A DNA stretch of 64,000 nucleotides from Rutstroemia sp. NJR-2017a BVV2 (GCA_002946415.1 NJPS01000018.1:62001-126000), one strand, 5' to 3'. Shown: positions 23,999-34,799, counted from the stretch's first letter. Program-made: numbers and translations. Notes: generated by a model from the letters alone, not told the origin.

Positions 23999-24735
23999 AT
24001 GTCAATTCTGTTCAAGGCTGCAACATTCTCAAGACAACCACTATTCAATCAAGTACGACGAGGAATTCCCGCAACCCGATTCGCCATGTCTACCATTTCC
24101 GACGCTATCAAGAAGGATCATCGCGAGATCAACCAATATGCTGACAACATCCGTCAAGCACAAGACGACGATACCAGAACGAGATGGCAAAACCAACTTA
24201 CCTGGGAATTAGCCCGTCACTCCATCGGTGAGGAGTTGGTCGTCTACCCAGCTTTCGCCAAGCACCTTGGAGAGAGAGGACAGCAGATGGCCGACAAGGA
24301 CCGTGCTGAGCACCAAACTGTATGTCTAGATATTCCCCAACTCAATGCTCGAGACACTGCAATGGAACAAAACTAACAATAATTCCACAGGTCAAAGAAG
24401 ATCTCAAGAAATTCCAAAACCTCAAGTCATCCAACCCAGACTTCATCCCCACCCTCGACAAATTGATGAAGGACCTTAACGACCACATCGCCGAAGAAGA
24501 GAACGACGATCTCCCTGCTCTCGAGACTGCTCTTTCCCAAGCCGACAGCCATTCCCTGACAAAGTCATTCGGCCGAACAAAGGCATTCGTACCCAGCCGC
24601 AGCCACCCAAGTGCGCCAAGCAAGCCACCGTTCGAGACAGCTGTTGGTCTTTTGGCTGCGCCAATTGATCATCTGGCGGATTTGTTCAGGAAGTTCCCTG
24701 ACGAGACAATTAGCCCGAATCCAAGTACGAAGTAA
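23999..24735 (+). CDS. hemerythrin-like HHE cation-binding domain protein
   Basis: Two exons, 23999-24319 and 24391-24735, around a 71-nt intron with GTATGT donor and CTAAC branch site; 221 residues. The first 30 residues are rich in Arg, Ser and hydrophobics without acids, typical of a mitochondrial presequence, with a second Met at 30 that could give a cytosolic form. Two HHE motifs follow: AIKKDHREIN (about 38) with HSIGEELVVYPAF (about 74), and DHIAEEENDDLPAL in the second exon. The four-helix bundle binds a di-iron centre; fungal members are linked to oxygen, nitric oxide or metal stress, the exact role being unknown. A Ser/Pro-rich tail closes the protein. It stands alone and looks intact. 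Confidence 0.9.
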
Positions 24736-25541
24736 ATTTGTTGGATGAAGATAATTAAGTGGAGGGGGGGGGATATGTGTGATGTGATGGAGGAAAAGGA
24801 TCTGAGCATGATGATACCTATGGGTTTTCTATTTGTAATTGAGTGCATGGAAGGGAGGATGAATGATATGATATGATATGAATGTATTCAGCCTACCATA
24901 TTCATGAATAATGAATGACGTTGACATTAATGACTCGTTCGCTCCTTCTACGTTCGGGTATCTGAGAACTATTTGTTTTGCGCGAAAAACAACATAACTC
25001 GCAACCCGACGACTAAATTATCGTTCTCGCGCAAGTTCGTGTAAATCAGAATCCTCCTTTTTTGGAAAAAGATTGACACGAAAAGTTAGATCAGGTCATT
25101 GGTCCTTCTCTTCCCCTCCCGCTTTGGTTTTGACGTTGGGATACCGACTTTCCAGGACCCCTGAATTCTGCATTTACGCATCTATTTGTGTGGTGGCACA
25201 AACATCCTTCCAACATTTGGACGGAAATTAACGTCTATATTTCTACTACTCTGTTTTAAACTATATGCTTGTTACTATTCATCAGTATGCTAAGTTGCCA
25301 TTTTTCGGTCACACTCAAGGCATGTCAAGCTGCAGTAAAGAGGCGGACCCAAAGTTCAATTGAATACCTTTTGTGGTTATCTCAGAAATCATTTACAAAT
25401 TACAACAGTTGGTAAGTGTGGTCAATATGGTATATACTTCTTCTTGTTTACGGAAGAGATAATCTGTACAGTGATAAGTAGTTCTCTTTACAATAATCAA
25501 ACCCTGAGTATCAAGATTTGTGTTTTACCCTGAAATCCATC
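24736..25541. other. intergenic, no gene recognised
   Basis: About 800 bases, including the 3' untranslated region of the HHE gene with a TGATATGATATGA stretch. No further structure seen. Confidence 0.5.
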
Positions 25542-26130
25542 ATGGCCTCTCCAACGTTCGACATCATCATCGTAGGGGGCGGAACAGCCGGCTGCGTGCT
25601 TGCAAACAGGCTCTTAGAAAGTGGGCTTCTCCGCATCCTTCTTATAGAATCTAGAGAAGACCTGACGAGCGACGCCCGAACCAATGTTCCATCATTGGGC
25701 CCGCTTCTCATGGCTACAGATGCCAACTAGGGCTTTTCAGCTATTACTCAGGTAAGAGAGTCCAATTTCAAGTAAATCTACGGTCTCACTGCTGATAAAT
25801 CCAAATTCCAATATAGGAAATCGCACAAATATAGCGCCTGCTGGTCGTTTGATTGGAGGATCAAGCGCCCTCAACGGTTTCGCTTTTCTTCCGAACTCCA
25901 AGTTAAGCATTGAAGCCTGGGCCAACCTTGGTAACCCGGGCTGGGACGAAGAAGCTTTCTCTAGGTCTGTGGAACGATTTACTCTAGCTACATCCGCATC
26001 AGCGGATAATCCATCCAAAAGCCCTCTCCAGATCACTATTCCAGAAGAGGATACGGAATGGCCGCATGTATGGAGGAACACGCTTCTTACACTTGGATTC
26101 CCAGTCGCTCAAAATGCTTTAACTATATCC
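25542..26130 (+). pseudogene. GMC oxidoreductase, N-terminal fragment with stop
   Basis: The ATG at 25542 opens TFDIIIVGGGTAGCVLANRL, the FAD-binding motif of glucose-methanol-choline oxidoreductases, and continues to MATDAN. There a TAG (25728-25730) replaces the Trp that the family usually has at this point (WGFSAITQ-type segment). An intron-like stretch follows, then the GMC signature GRLIGGSSALNGF and AWANLGNPGWDEEAF to about 26110, in a frame I could not join in phase. The remaining two thirds of the enzyme, including the C-terminal His of the active site, are missing; the SNG1-type gene begins directly after on the other strand. Clearly a relic. Confidence 0.85.
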
Positions 26131-26240
26131 GACTATCTTCTGAAAAGCTTCTCATTTTTATATATATCTGCGAGTTTCCTTTCTATCGATCTCTTCCTAT
26201 CTCTGATTCCTTTTGACACCATTCTGTATTGTATCCCACA

Positions 26241-27620
26241 CTATGGAGCATGGTAAAGGGAATCTTGAAAGGGTATAGGCAAACTCGGTCCGGCAGAGTT
26301 TTCGTGTCGTCTTATTGTGATTAGCTCCGTCTCTTCATCTTGCAAAGTACTGTTGCCTGTTTTGCTCACTACTTGCTGCGCCTCTCCTACTGTAATCAGC
26401 TCTGCCTTTGCGCGTCGGTTCCTGTAGGATGACCCAGAAATTGCCAACGCCAATCCCACCACCTCCCAGGAAAAGAGGATAGGGAGCACTCTATGCAACA
26501 CATTTCCACATCCACCCTCAACTTGAACAACCAATGAATAAAATTCGTGAGCAGGGAGAGCATAACCCCAGCGGTAGAAGCCTGGACTTAACTCAAATGG
26601 ATAGATGGTTGCTGCTACATTTAATATTGCCCATGGAAGGACAAAAAATGTAAGAAAAGATATGGGAATGAAAGCAGTGGCGGCGTCCAGAACGAGGAAA
26701 TTGATATGCATATAAATCCAGTATGACATCCATACAAGTACGAATTGACTCCCACTAACATCCCAGGTCTCTCGAAAGGCCCAGATGTAACCAGTTGTCG
26801 TAAGGGAGGCGATAAACGTATATATAATCGAGATAACCATTCTCATTAACCCAATCCGCATAGAATTTAGACGACCATATATACCAAATTGATTATTGAT
26901 ACCGTTTAATGCCATGAGGAAGAAGAATTGTTGTATAATAGGTAAGACTACGCTCACAGTATTAAACAAGACACGGGTGCCTTGATTAGTTGGTTTGACG
27001 TTGATGTTGGATGCTTGTATAGGGTTTAAAAGGGCAAGAACGGCGTTTTCGTCGCTTGCATTGAGTGACAAGAGAGCCTGTGATCCGTTGAGAATATGGT
27101 AAACTGAAGATGCAGCACCAATGAGAGTTTCCAGATTCCCAGAAATATCGCCTAACTGTACAGCTGGATATCGAGCGCCATTGTAGATGTAGGTCAAGGT
27201 GTTACTAGAGTTGTAAGTACTCGCCGCAGACCCGCCACTCAGAGCTTGGGACAAACGATTCGAGGCCCCCGGTTGAGCGACGATAGCTCCCCAATAGTCA
27301 CCACGGCATACAGCTCTTCGAACCTCAACTATAGAGGAGTACTCAGTGGTAGTATGGAATTGAAGCTCTGGAAATTCGTCGCCCTGGAACTGTTTGTATG
27401 CCACTGATAATGCTTCACCAATGATACCTCCGTCATAGTCAACGGCCAGAATGTTCAAGTTATGCGCCCGGAATCCACTTTCGAAGAGAACTCCATATAG
27501 GTAGGACATCATGGCGAGAAAAAGGAGAATGACCATAGTTCCAGACATAACAACCCCAATGACAAACGGCTTCCTTTTGCCGTTCCAGAAAGGATCGCGC
27601 CATAATAATCGTAATGCCAT
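26241..27620 (-). CDS. SNG1/DUF3533-type membrane protein (nitrosoguanidine resistance family)
   Basis: One exon, 459 residues. It starts with WRDPFWNGKRKPFVIGVVMSG, an N-terminal helix at about 20-43, then a roughly 180-residue extracytoplasmic domain with several Asn-x-Ser/Thr sites, then five to six hydrophobic helices from about 220 to 405 and a polar tail. This arrangement and the WRDP start match yeast SNG1 and the related fungal family, distantly similar to ABC-2 type transporter membrane parts. SNG1 overexpression gives resistance to nitrosoguanidine and drugs; the normal role concerns membrane lipid asymmetry or efflux and is not settled. No damage seen. It abuts the 3' side of the GMC relic. 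Confidence 0.85.
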   Translation of the reverse strand: MALRLLWRDPFWNGKRKPFVIGVVMSGTMVILLFLAMMSYLYGVLFESGFRAHNLNILAVDYDGGIIGEALSVAYKQFQGDEFPELQFHTTTEYSSIVEVRRAVCRGDYWGAIVAQPGASNRLSQALSGGSAASTYNSSNTLTYIYNGARYPAVQLGDISGNLETLIGAASSVYHILNGSQALLSLNASDENAVLALLNPIQASNINVKPTNQGTRVLFNTVSVVLPIIQQFFFLMALNGINNQFGIYGRLNSMRIGLMRMVISIIYTFIASLTTTGYIWAFRETWDVSGSQFVLVWMSYWIYMHINFLVLDAATAFIPISFLTFFVLPWAILNVAATIYPFELSPGFYRWGYALPAHEFYSLVVQVEGGCGNVLHRVLPILFSWEVVGLALAISGSSYRNRRAKAELITVGEAQQVVSKTGNSTLQDEETELITIRRHENSAGPSLPIPFQDSLYHAP

Positions 27621-28500
27621 GCTGAGAGGAGGGGGTCTTGGTTTAGATGAAATGCAATGGGATGCGCAGAGATGGAATGCGGAGAATCAATGACGCAAGG
27701 ACTTAGAGCCAAAGAAGGATGGTATATTAAGGCGAGGAAATCGTGGATCAATGAAGACTGTCCTTCCTCAACAAGAGCTCTCATATATAATCTGTAGCCG
27801 GAATGCGGACATTCTTTTGTAGGCCGAGGTCAAGCGAAGTGCATAAGATTAACTGAAAGTTAAGTGCCCAATTTTACAAAACATTAGCGAATGGATTTCA
27901 GGACGGCTTTAAATTCGGCCTCCTCTCGATGATCTGCTCTGCTCTGGAAAGTCGCCATCCTTTCTATGGAAAGAATGATGTTTCGAGAGAACACGATTAA
28001 GCCACCGCAGATCGTGGAGCGCGAGTCATTTGTGGCCCTCAAGCAATAAGGTAGAGGGATTTGGCAACTTTTTGAAACTAGGAAAGTGGAGACAAATTGA
28101 TCTTAATGTACGAAGTATAGGCAAGTTCAAAACAGTAAGACGCTACGAGTAGAAAGTATTGAGTCTAAACAGAAAGGGAATCTGCGGCCTAATCCACTTA
28201 CATCTTCTAGCTTGATATGTTAGTACAGTACTTGATCAATCTTCCAGAACACTGGAATAACAAAATCAAGCATCATGAACAAATTCTATTGTTATCTTAC
28301 GATTGCGTTGTTTGATCACTGAGATAGAACTAGCGGCCGCCCTACTCGGCAAGTTCAAGTTCCTTCGATATAGCTGAACGGCTTGTAGTGGGGGCCGGTA
28401 GTGGGGGCCGGTAGTGCACGAGGGTATCTTGTACGCGATTCACACGATATTTCGGAATTCGGACTTTTGAGTATATACCACCAGGGGGTGCGCTAAGTTA
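27621..28500. other. intergenic, short direct repeat
   Basis: Promoter side of the SNG1-type gene followed by unassigned sequence. At about 28386-28413 a 14-bp unit (GTAGTGGGGGCCG) is present twice in tandem. No gene recognised. Confidence 0.5.
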
Positions 28501-28529
28501 TTCGATAGTTTTGAGATTTACCTACTCTA

Positions 28530-28890
28530 TTATTCCGCGACGAATAGCCGCCATTTGGTCGAGATCCAGCACGCAGATTAGGCGGATTCTACAAATAGAG
28601 CGAAGATTAGCTACTATTCGTTCTAGCTATAGCTTCTATTCGTTCCAGTGTCAAGGGTATAGAAGGGGGATTCCAGGGTCCGGGCGTTAATTACCCCTAT
28701 AAGAGGGGGAGCGGAGGCTAATCGATCGAGGAGCAGGGCTTCCGCCCCGAGGATCCTGATATAAGGAATAGCAGGAAGGAAAAGAGATCAGTAGCAATTA
28801 GTTTGTCTTCAATTAAGACCCTACGTTTAGACTCCGGCTATCTTATTACTGTATCGCGATACTCTTACAACTCCCTACCAACCAAACCCT
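28530..28890. repeat. degenerate LTR-like sequence, copy 1
   Basis: The stretch shares several blocks with two other places in the window. TATTCCGCGACGAATAGCCG (about 28532) recurs near 57959, and the right half (GGAGGCTAAT, then ATATAAGGA, then AATTAGTTTGT, then CTCTTACAA and TCCCTACCAA) recurs in the same order at 39970-40142. A TATAAG box followed by a short transcribed-looking part is as in a retrotransposon LTR, but no paired LTR, primer site or reverse transcriptase is seen, so this is a solo or decayed copy. Confidence 0.55.
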
Positions 28891-29022
28891 AACATTACTC
28901 TTTGAATCTAAAGTTCTTAAACTGCTATATAAGTAGAAGTGATAATATTGAATTTATATTTATAATACTATATTTATTCGATTAACTTCTATTAACAAAC
29001 AATATTTTCAGAGCCCTAATAT

Positions 29023-30621
29023 TCAAAGGCATTGAGAGTAATACGGGTTCGAGAAGGTACATTTATACGGTGTTGCACATTTCGCAGGGCCAGTATACCC
29101 TGTGCCTCCGCACTGTCCCCAATGTGTCTGTGTCGCTCCAGGAGAGGAGGTCGTCGTAGTTGCTGGTTTTGAAGTTGTCGTCGGGGAGGATTTGGTAGTA
29201 GAAACAGAAGAAGAGGTGGAGGATTTGGTAGTAGAAACAGAAGAAGAGGTGGAGGATTTGGTAGTAGAAACTGAAGAAGAGGTGGAGGAAGAAGATGGTC
29301 CAGAGCCTCCGCTCCCAGTTCCATTGAAAGTGGACCCAATATCGCCCCAACGAATATTAGAGTACGTAACATAAGCTTCGGGAGTCTGAGCCTGAATCTT
29401 TGCTGGGTCACCTGCAGTGCTGCTGCAAGGTCCATTGCTTCCGCTGTCAAGCCAATTCATGAACTGGCCGTTGTCATTCCAGATACTGAGGACCAAAACC
29501 ATGCCTCGACCTAAAGCTTCGCCCATCGTTTTCAAGCCCCCAAGACTGGCAGCCGAGCTATCAGACGAATCACACCATGCTGCGGTGATCGAGTCCATAC
29601 CAGACGAGGAGACGGCATTCTGAATGATTTTGCCGTTTTGAATATACAGACGACGAATCTCCGAGAGTGTACCGGTCGTGGTATTGTCATTGGTGTAGAA
29701 TTGCGTGATGACAGTCATAGGCTCAAGAGTATTGACAGTATCACCGTTACCATAGTAGCTAGTTTTGCCCATTGCATAAGGATTGAATCCGCAGCCACCC
29801 TTGTCACATGTGTCACCTACGCATGGATGTGGTGTGAGAGCGGTGGCATTTGCGTTTGCCTATGTATCTTATTAGTATGATAAAGGGCCAGATAGAGCTC
29901 AATAGTTTCGGCCCTTGGACCTCTCGCAGAAAATCGCAAGATTTCAAGGAAATAAGCTTACCTCCCAGATGTCCATCTCATTGCAGCAATATCCTGTATG
30001 GTTGGTGTTGAGAGTACCGTTAGTCCAGGTCTGGACAGGACATTGCGCATCACAATACCCTGCACCGTAAGTAGCACCAGCAGGATTATAGGCAGAGCGG
30101 CCACCACTTGCGTCCATCTCCGAAAGATACAATGCGCCGTTCTCGCCACAAACAAGGGTCGATACATCAACATCGAATCGAAGTTCTTGGCCCAGAAGTT
30201 GGAGCATCTCATAGTTGCCGTCGGGGCCCAAGAGGTAGGTTCGCGGAGATACGCTACTGATCGTACCAGCACTCTCGACAAACTGAGTCAGTGTCAAAGC
30301 GTCGCCATTGACGGTGATACCAGCCGCAGTATAATTGGCACCTTCGACAACACAGTTTGCTGAACATTCTGCTTCGTTCGGACACAATGTTGAGTTGATA
30401 CCACTGGAAGTGGTGCAAGATGAGTAGCCTTCTGTGGTATGAATCCAGCGATAATTATAATCTAAAACAACCGATGTGTTTTGCTGAACACAGCCTCCAG
30501 CAGTAGTACATTTCCAGGTCGGCAACGAGGGATTGACATTCGGTGTGACCGTTCCTATTTGCTGGCCTATGGCAAGAGGAAGGACAGCTGCCAATGCTGT
30601 AAAGACGAGGTTTGGAGCCAT
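29023..30621 (-). CDS. GH7 endo-beta-1,4-glucanase (Cel7B/EGI type) with CBM1
   Basis: Two exons, 30621-29962 and 29859-29023, 498 residues. After a signal peptide the mature protein starts QQIGT. The GH7 core has [20 protein letters not shown] and the catalytic motif [11 protein letters not shown], whose two Glu act as nucleophile and acid/base; the intron falls exactly behind WE. The segment between YCDAQCP and the catalytic motif is short and reads as in the Trichoderma endoglucanase I, not as in cellobiohydrolases with long tunnel loops, so an open-cleft endoglucanase is favoured. A Ser/Thr linker made of three tandem units leads to a C-terminal CBM1 ([10 protein letters not shown] to YYSQCL). 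It cuts cellulose internally outside the cell, as partner of the AA9 and CBM1-esterase genes of this window. Confidence 0.95.
29195..29290 (-). repeat. 33-bp minisatellite in the GH7 linker, three copies
   Basis: Three adjacent, almost identical 33-bp units encode three copies of an 11-residue [11 protein letters not shown] unit between the GH7 domain and the CBM1. The units differ by single substitutions only, so the amplification seems recent. Confidence 0.92.
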
Positions 30622-31750
30622 GATTGCTACACAGTAAAGAGCAGTTGAGTCCCTTGAATAATGGTTCCGACAGAGTGGCCTTTGAAGATCTGAAAAGGCC
30701 TTGAGTATATATATGCCAACTATAGGTCTGGATCTCAGCCACGGAAGATCATGTTCCAGATAGGGTGATCCGCTGATACTGAATGAAGAACGCACGGCTG
30801 GAGTCATCATAGGAGATCACAATGGAAATTCTGGGGAAGTGCTGTCTGTCATCAGTAAGCCCCGGACTTTCACTCGGTCCGCTTAGCCGATAGTCTCTCA
30901 TTGTAGGGAAAAGAAGACAGAAATTGCTTGGATTTCACTTATAGGCTACTCTTTGCGATGGGGAGCAGGGAGTCGGATAAAGGAGCCGCAAGATAGCCGA
31001 GAGGATAATTGCATGGCTTCGGTTGGCTGAACAAAATATTGATGGTTACTTGACTTACTCCAGCCCCAAATCCCCGGTTGAGGGCTAAAGTATTTAGCCA
31101 GATCTCGGAATAGGTCCACTGCTTCCGATCACGACGAGAGATCATGTATCTGAAATTAAGCACGTAAACTTACCTCAGCATCCCTTCATACAATTGCAAA
31201 TTTGTTTTCGGCCAATCCTCGGTCTTTCTTCAAAGTCCCACTATCGATGTATCCATGTAGACAAAATCAAGAATCGCAACCATTCAAAAGGTATGAGCAC
31301 CTAAAAAGCGAATCTCTCGAATTACTTGTTCGAGGAGAACCTTTATGATTGTTGGAATCAAGGAAATACCGCTAACTTCAACTCGAGCTATAGGTTTGAT
31401 TGTCAATCATTACCTATAGACCATCCTCCACCCACACAACGGCCATCAAAAATTCCCAGAAGCTCAGTCCAGGTGGTCCCGGCGGCGTCAAATTCCACTC
31501 ACCCGCCGGATCTCGCGCCGACCCCCAGACACTTAGTCTCCTCAAGAGAGGGGTAGATGGAATACTTATTGCTGTGGGCACCGAGGTTAAGAGCCCAGTA
31601 GGCCATATCACTGGTATGTTGGATGAACTTGTTGCTATTTTACAGCTTCCTATTAAAGGTAAGTAGTGTCTTGCAATATAGTTCTTGCATTAGGCTTTTG
31701 ATTATAAGTACAGTGATTATTCCTTAGAATTGAGATAGATATAAAAGGTC
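30622..31750. other. intergenic, no gene recognised
   Basis: About 1.1 kb including the promoter of the GH7 gene. Open frames at 30939, 31326 and 31400 show no domain or splice support. Confidence 0.45.
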
Positions 31751-32053
31751 CTAGTCTATATTCGCCTTTTCCATTTTCAAGACCCTTAAGTCTTCTTTCA
31801 ATTTATTTTCCGTTTTCTTCAATTTAGCCAATGCCTCTTCGAGGGGCTTTTGTTTTGCGTAAATATCCTCTAAGTCTTCATTCTTACGATCGATCTGCTG
31901 TTGTTTCTCCATCTTCTTTGCAGCTATAGCTGCCGGGTCTGACGGGGATGAACGTTCTTTGCCGGAATTGGATGGGCCGGCAATTGGTACTGCTGGATGC
32001 CTCGAGGGCCGACGGTTTTCTCTGGGATTGGATGAATGATTGCCACGGCTTGC
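31751..32053 (-). pseudogene. open frame encoding a basic linker and coiled coil, unknown
   Basis: A minus-strand frame open for about 100 codons from 32053 to the TAG at 31751. It has no suitable ATG near its beginning. The first part is rich in Pro, Ser and Arg (PAVPIAGPSNSGKERSSP); the second is a heptad-like Lys/Glu/Leu stretch (EEALAKLKKTENKLKEDL) that would form a coiled coil. Composition differs sharply from the surrounding A+T-rich noise, so it is probably the last exon of a gene whose front is lost or unrecognised. Function unknown; a transposon structural protein is one alternative. Confidence 0.35.
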
Positions 32054-32640
32054 TCATGTTAGACAGAGTTGTTGATAGGATTGATCGAGTGTATATATGT
32101 TGGCTCTTGATGATAAGTAGGGAAAGTTGTTGATAGGATTGATATCGTACATATATTGGTTTCTAACAAGATCTAAATGGCAAGGGAGTTAATAAGTACT
32201 CCCTACCCAGCTTACTATTGCCTAGGTAGGGAGGGCCTAGGTAGGTCTTTCACCAACAACTATACCCATTTATCATCTGAAACCAACACAGAGAAAACCC
32301 TCGACTCGAGAGGTTTTGAGAAGCAACAATTGCTGGTTCATCCACTTCCAGAGAAAACTCTCAACCCTTTTCAGGGTATCTAGTGTGTATAGGATGGAAT
32401 ACCGGTACATTAGTCTTACCGTGAGGTTAAATGCTTGTAGATATGCCTGGGTCTAGGTTTAAAAGTACTTGTACTATAGAAGGTAGCTAAATCTTCTTTG
32501 AGCCCTTCCGATTGAGGCGGTTGTTTTCTTTTGCTCTCGTATCAAAAGATGAGTGAGAAGGATAGAGACGGCTTTCATCGGATCTCTGGCTTCAAGACAG
32601 GAACACCTCACAACTCATAAATAATAAAGTCTTCGAGAAG
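32054..32640. other. intergenic with an 18-bp direct repeat
   Basis: GTTGTTGATAGGATTGAT occurs at about 32067 and again at about 32126. CCTAGGTAGG is also repeated near 32221 and 32236. Nothing else supported. Confidence 0.5.
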
Positions 32641-32948
32641 TTATAGTTCAAGCGCCCGTACCAATCTAGATGTGCTTATTCGTGCATACTTGCTTTCGAG
32701 GTCATCCATCCATCTCCCACCAGCTAGCTTAACTGTCTTCCCCGCGATGTCCGCCAGGATTATATCATGGTCCTCTAAAATGAATACGTTGCAAACCTTC
32801 TGATAAATCTTGGAGAAGAGAAGGAGAGAAACTCATCCAAATTTACCGTCTGCTCGCACACAATCCTAAGATATCCACCTCCAACAAAACAGTAGACCGG
32901 GATAAATGTTCGTTCAATCGTTATGAATTTATCACATGTGCCCAGGTG
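32641..32948 (-). pseudogene. two orphan exons of an unrecognised protein
   Basis: On the minus strand, 32948-32847 and 32799-32641 read as 34 and 52 codons separated by a 47-nt intron (GTAAAT donor, pyrimidine-rich, ATCAG acceptor) in phase 0. The first exon follows a good acceptor (GCTAATAATAAG then CAATAG). The peptide contains FIPVYCFVGGGYLRIVCEQT, then VFILEDHDIILADIAGKTV and GGRWMDDLESKYARI, and ends at a TAA. It looks like real coding sequence with a regular C-terminus, but no upstream exon could be joined. I do not recognise a family. Truncated or with a distant first exon. Confidence 0.38.
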
Positions 32949-33204
32949 CTATTGATACTTATTATTAGCTGGTGAAATGCCCCTCATTATCCCTTATCAC
33001 AACTGAGATACTATCCCTTATTGCCCTCACAAAACATGAATGACATCATGATATGTATCCCAACCCAACCAACCCTTGTTTGTTTATGCACCTGCAAAGC
33101 TTCAAGTATCACCATCACCAACGCATTCCATCCCACCCAACCACCTGCACTCTCCAGACATCCCCCCTCCATCAACCCATACCAACCCCACCCCCCAAGC
33201 TACC

Positions 33205-33475
33205 ATGTCCCGCATCCTCCTCCGCTCACCCCTCCTCCGCCCACACATCGGTCTCAGTCTCGGTCTCGGCGTCGGGCTTTCCCTCCACTCCTACCAACTC
33301 CTGCATCAAAAACCAATGCGATGCGATTCTGGAGCCGTCCTGTCGAATGCATCGTACCAGAAAAACGCAGCGGTGCCGGTGACGAGAGATGGGGGGTTGA
33401 ATCCGGCGGCTGTGAGGCAGATTAGTAGTGGAAGTATTATGGTATGTACCCATCTCAACAGTCTAGGTTTGCTGG
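33205..33475 (+). pseudogene. FUN14-like mitochondrial protein, first exon only
   Basis: The ATG at 33205 opens 79 codons ending at a canonical GTATGT donor (33442). The sequence has a basic, hydrophobic start (MSRILLRSPLLRPHIGLSLG), a VTRDGGLNPAAVRQISSGSI segment and thus the look of the N-terminal half of fungal FUN14 (FUNDC1-like) outer mitochondrial membrane proteins. The second half, with the two or three membrane helices, should follow in the next exon; only a faint GLLGLDLH stretch is seen before the frame decays, and the AA9 promoter follows. I read it as a truncated copy; a distant second exon is not excluded. Confidence 0.42.
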
Positions 33476-33955
33476 GCTTGGATTTGCACACACGCGATGC
33501 GTGTGGAACTGAGAGGGAAGGAATAATAGGAGACGTACCCCGCGTTTGACCAAGTGTTGTTAATATACAAACGGCAGTCATGGGGTATATCTCCGCCACT
33601 ATTAATATATTTCGGCACTCGTCTCCGCATGATGTGCGAATGAAACAAGATCGTCAACATCAAGTCCATATAATTCGCTACTCGGAACCACGGTTGGTGA
33701 ACCTATTCAGCCGCTATCAATTACAACAAACTAATCGGACCTACCTCAGCCTGAAGTAATGAACACGAAACTTCGACCAAGTTCGGAAGGTCGATGTACT
33801 TTGATCATTTCTTCCTCTCAAGTGACCTTTCGAGCCTCCAGAGACGTCGGTAATGAAATGAGACTAGAGATGAGAGGAAGTATATAAGTCAACATGTCTC
33901 CCAAGATTTACAAACTGTTTTATCCAAATTCAAAACACTCTCTATCCCGCTCAAT
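33476..33955. other. intergenic, AA9 promoter region
   Basis: About 480 bases upstream of the AA9 gene. A TATATAAGTC box lies at about 33880, some 70 bases before the start codon, in the usual place for a highly expressed secreted enzyme. Nothing else recognised. Confidence 0.5.
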
Positions 33956-34799
33956 ATGCAACTTCTTGCTGCTCTTCTAGCTTCAGCCTCCGTGGCGCAC
34001 GCCCACTACAATTTCAATGCCTTGATATATGGTGGCACAACGCAAGCCGCTTGGCAGCAAGGTATGCTTTCTATCCCGTGTCCGTCCCGTTGCTGATGAG
34101 TCCACAGTACGCGAAAGATCCGATATGAACAGCCACGGACCAGTCCTAGACGTCTCTTTACTCGATATCCGCTGTGGGAAAGATGCTTCCACTGCCTTTG
34201 CACCGGGTATCTTGTCGGTAGCTGCTGGTCAGAGTCTTGGCTTTGTGGTTGATCCAAGTATCCAACATCCGGGTCCAAGTCTCGCATACCTAGCTAAGGT
34301 CCCAGCTGGGAAGACGGCTGCAAATTGGGATGGAAGTGGCGCTGTGTGGTTCAAGGTGTGGGAGCAAGGTCCAACAGCTTTGAATTCAAATGGAGGGAAT
34401 TGGCCTTCAAGTGGTACTTGCTACTTGGTACTCGAGAGAGGACATTGCTGATAATGAATAGGTCTCAAGACTCTTAACTTCACCATCCCGAAAGCTACAC
34501 CGTCCGGCGACTACCTTGCGCGAATCGAACATATTGGTCTCCATGCCGCCAGCCAGAAGAACGGTGCTCAGTTCTATCTTTCTTGCGGACAGGTCACTGT
34601 AACAGGTGGCGGAAGTGGCACTCCAGGTCCGCTAGTTTCATTCCCAGGCGCCTACTCTGCGACCGATCCTGGAATTCTGATTCAGATATATTATCCTGTG
34701 GTACGTTGTCCCAGTCTGAGATGGGTTCGTATACATGCTAACTATGCTGTATAGCCTACCAGCTACACCATTCCCGGCCCGAAGGTATGGACTGGATAG
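33956..34799 (+). CDS. AA9 lytic polysaccharide monooxygenase
   Basis: Four exons: 33956-34061, 34108-34413, 34462-34700 and 34755-34799, 231 residues. The signal peptide ends in AHA, leaving His as residue 1 of the mature enzyme ([10 protein letters not shown]), as needed for the copper histidine brace. The second histidine lies in [14 protein letters not shown], and the axial Tyr region reads [18 protein letters not shown]. The C-terminus ([10 protein letters not shown] then YTIPGPKVW) is the standard AA9 ending, with no CBM1. AA9 enzymes cleave cellulose or xyloglucan oxidatively, fed by secreted reductants, and open crystalline fibres for GH7 enzymes such as the one at 29 kb. The last exon is only 15 codons. 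It appears intact. Confidence 0.94.

Noticed and set aside
33021..33425. Overlapping Pro/His-rich frames before and across the FUN14-like exon
   Set aside because: They are other-frame readings of a CCA/CAC-rich leader and of the exon itself.
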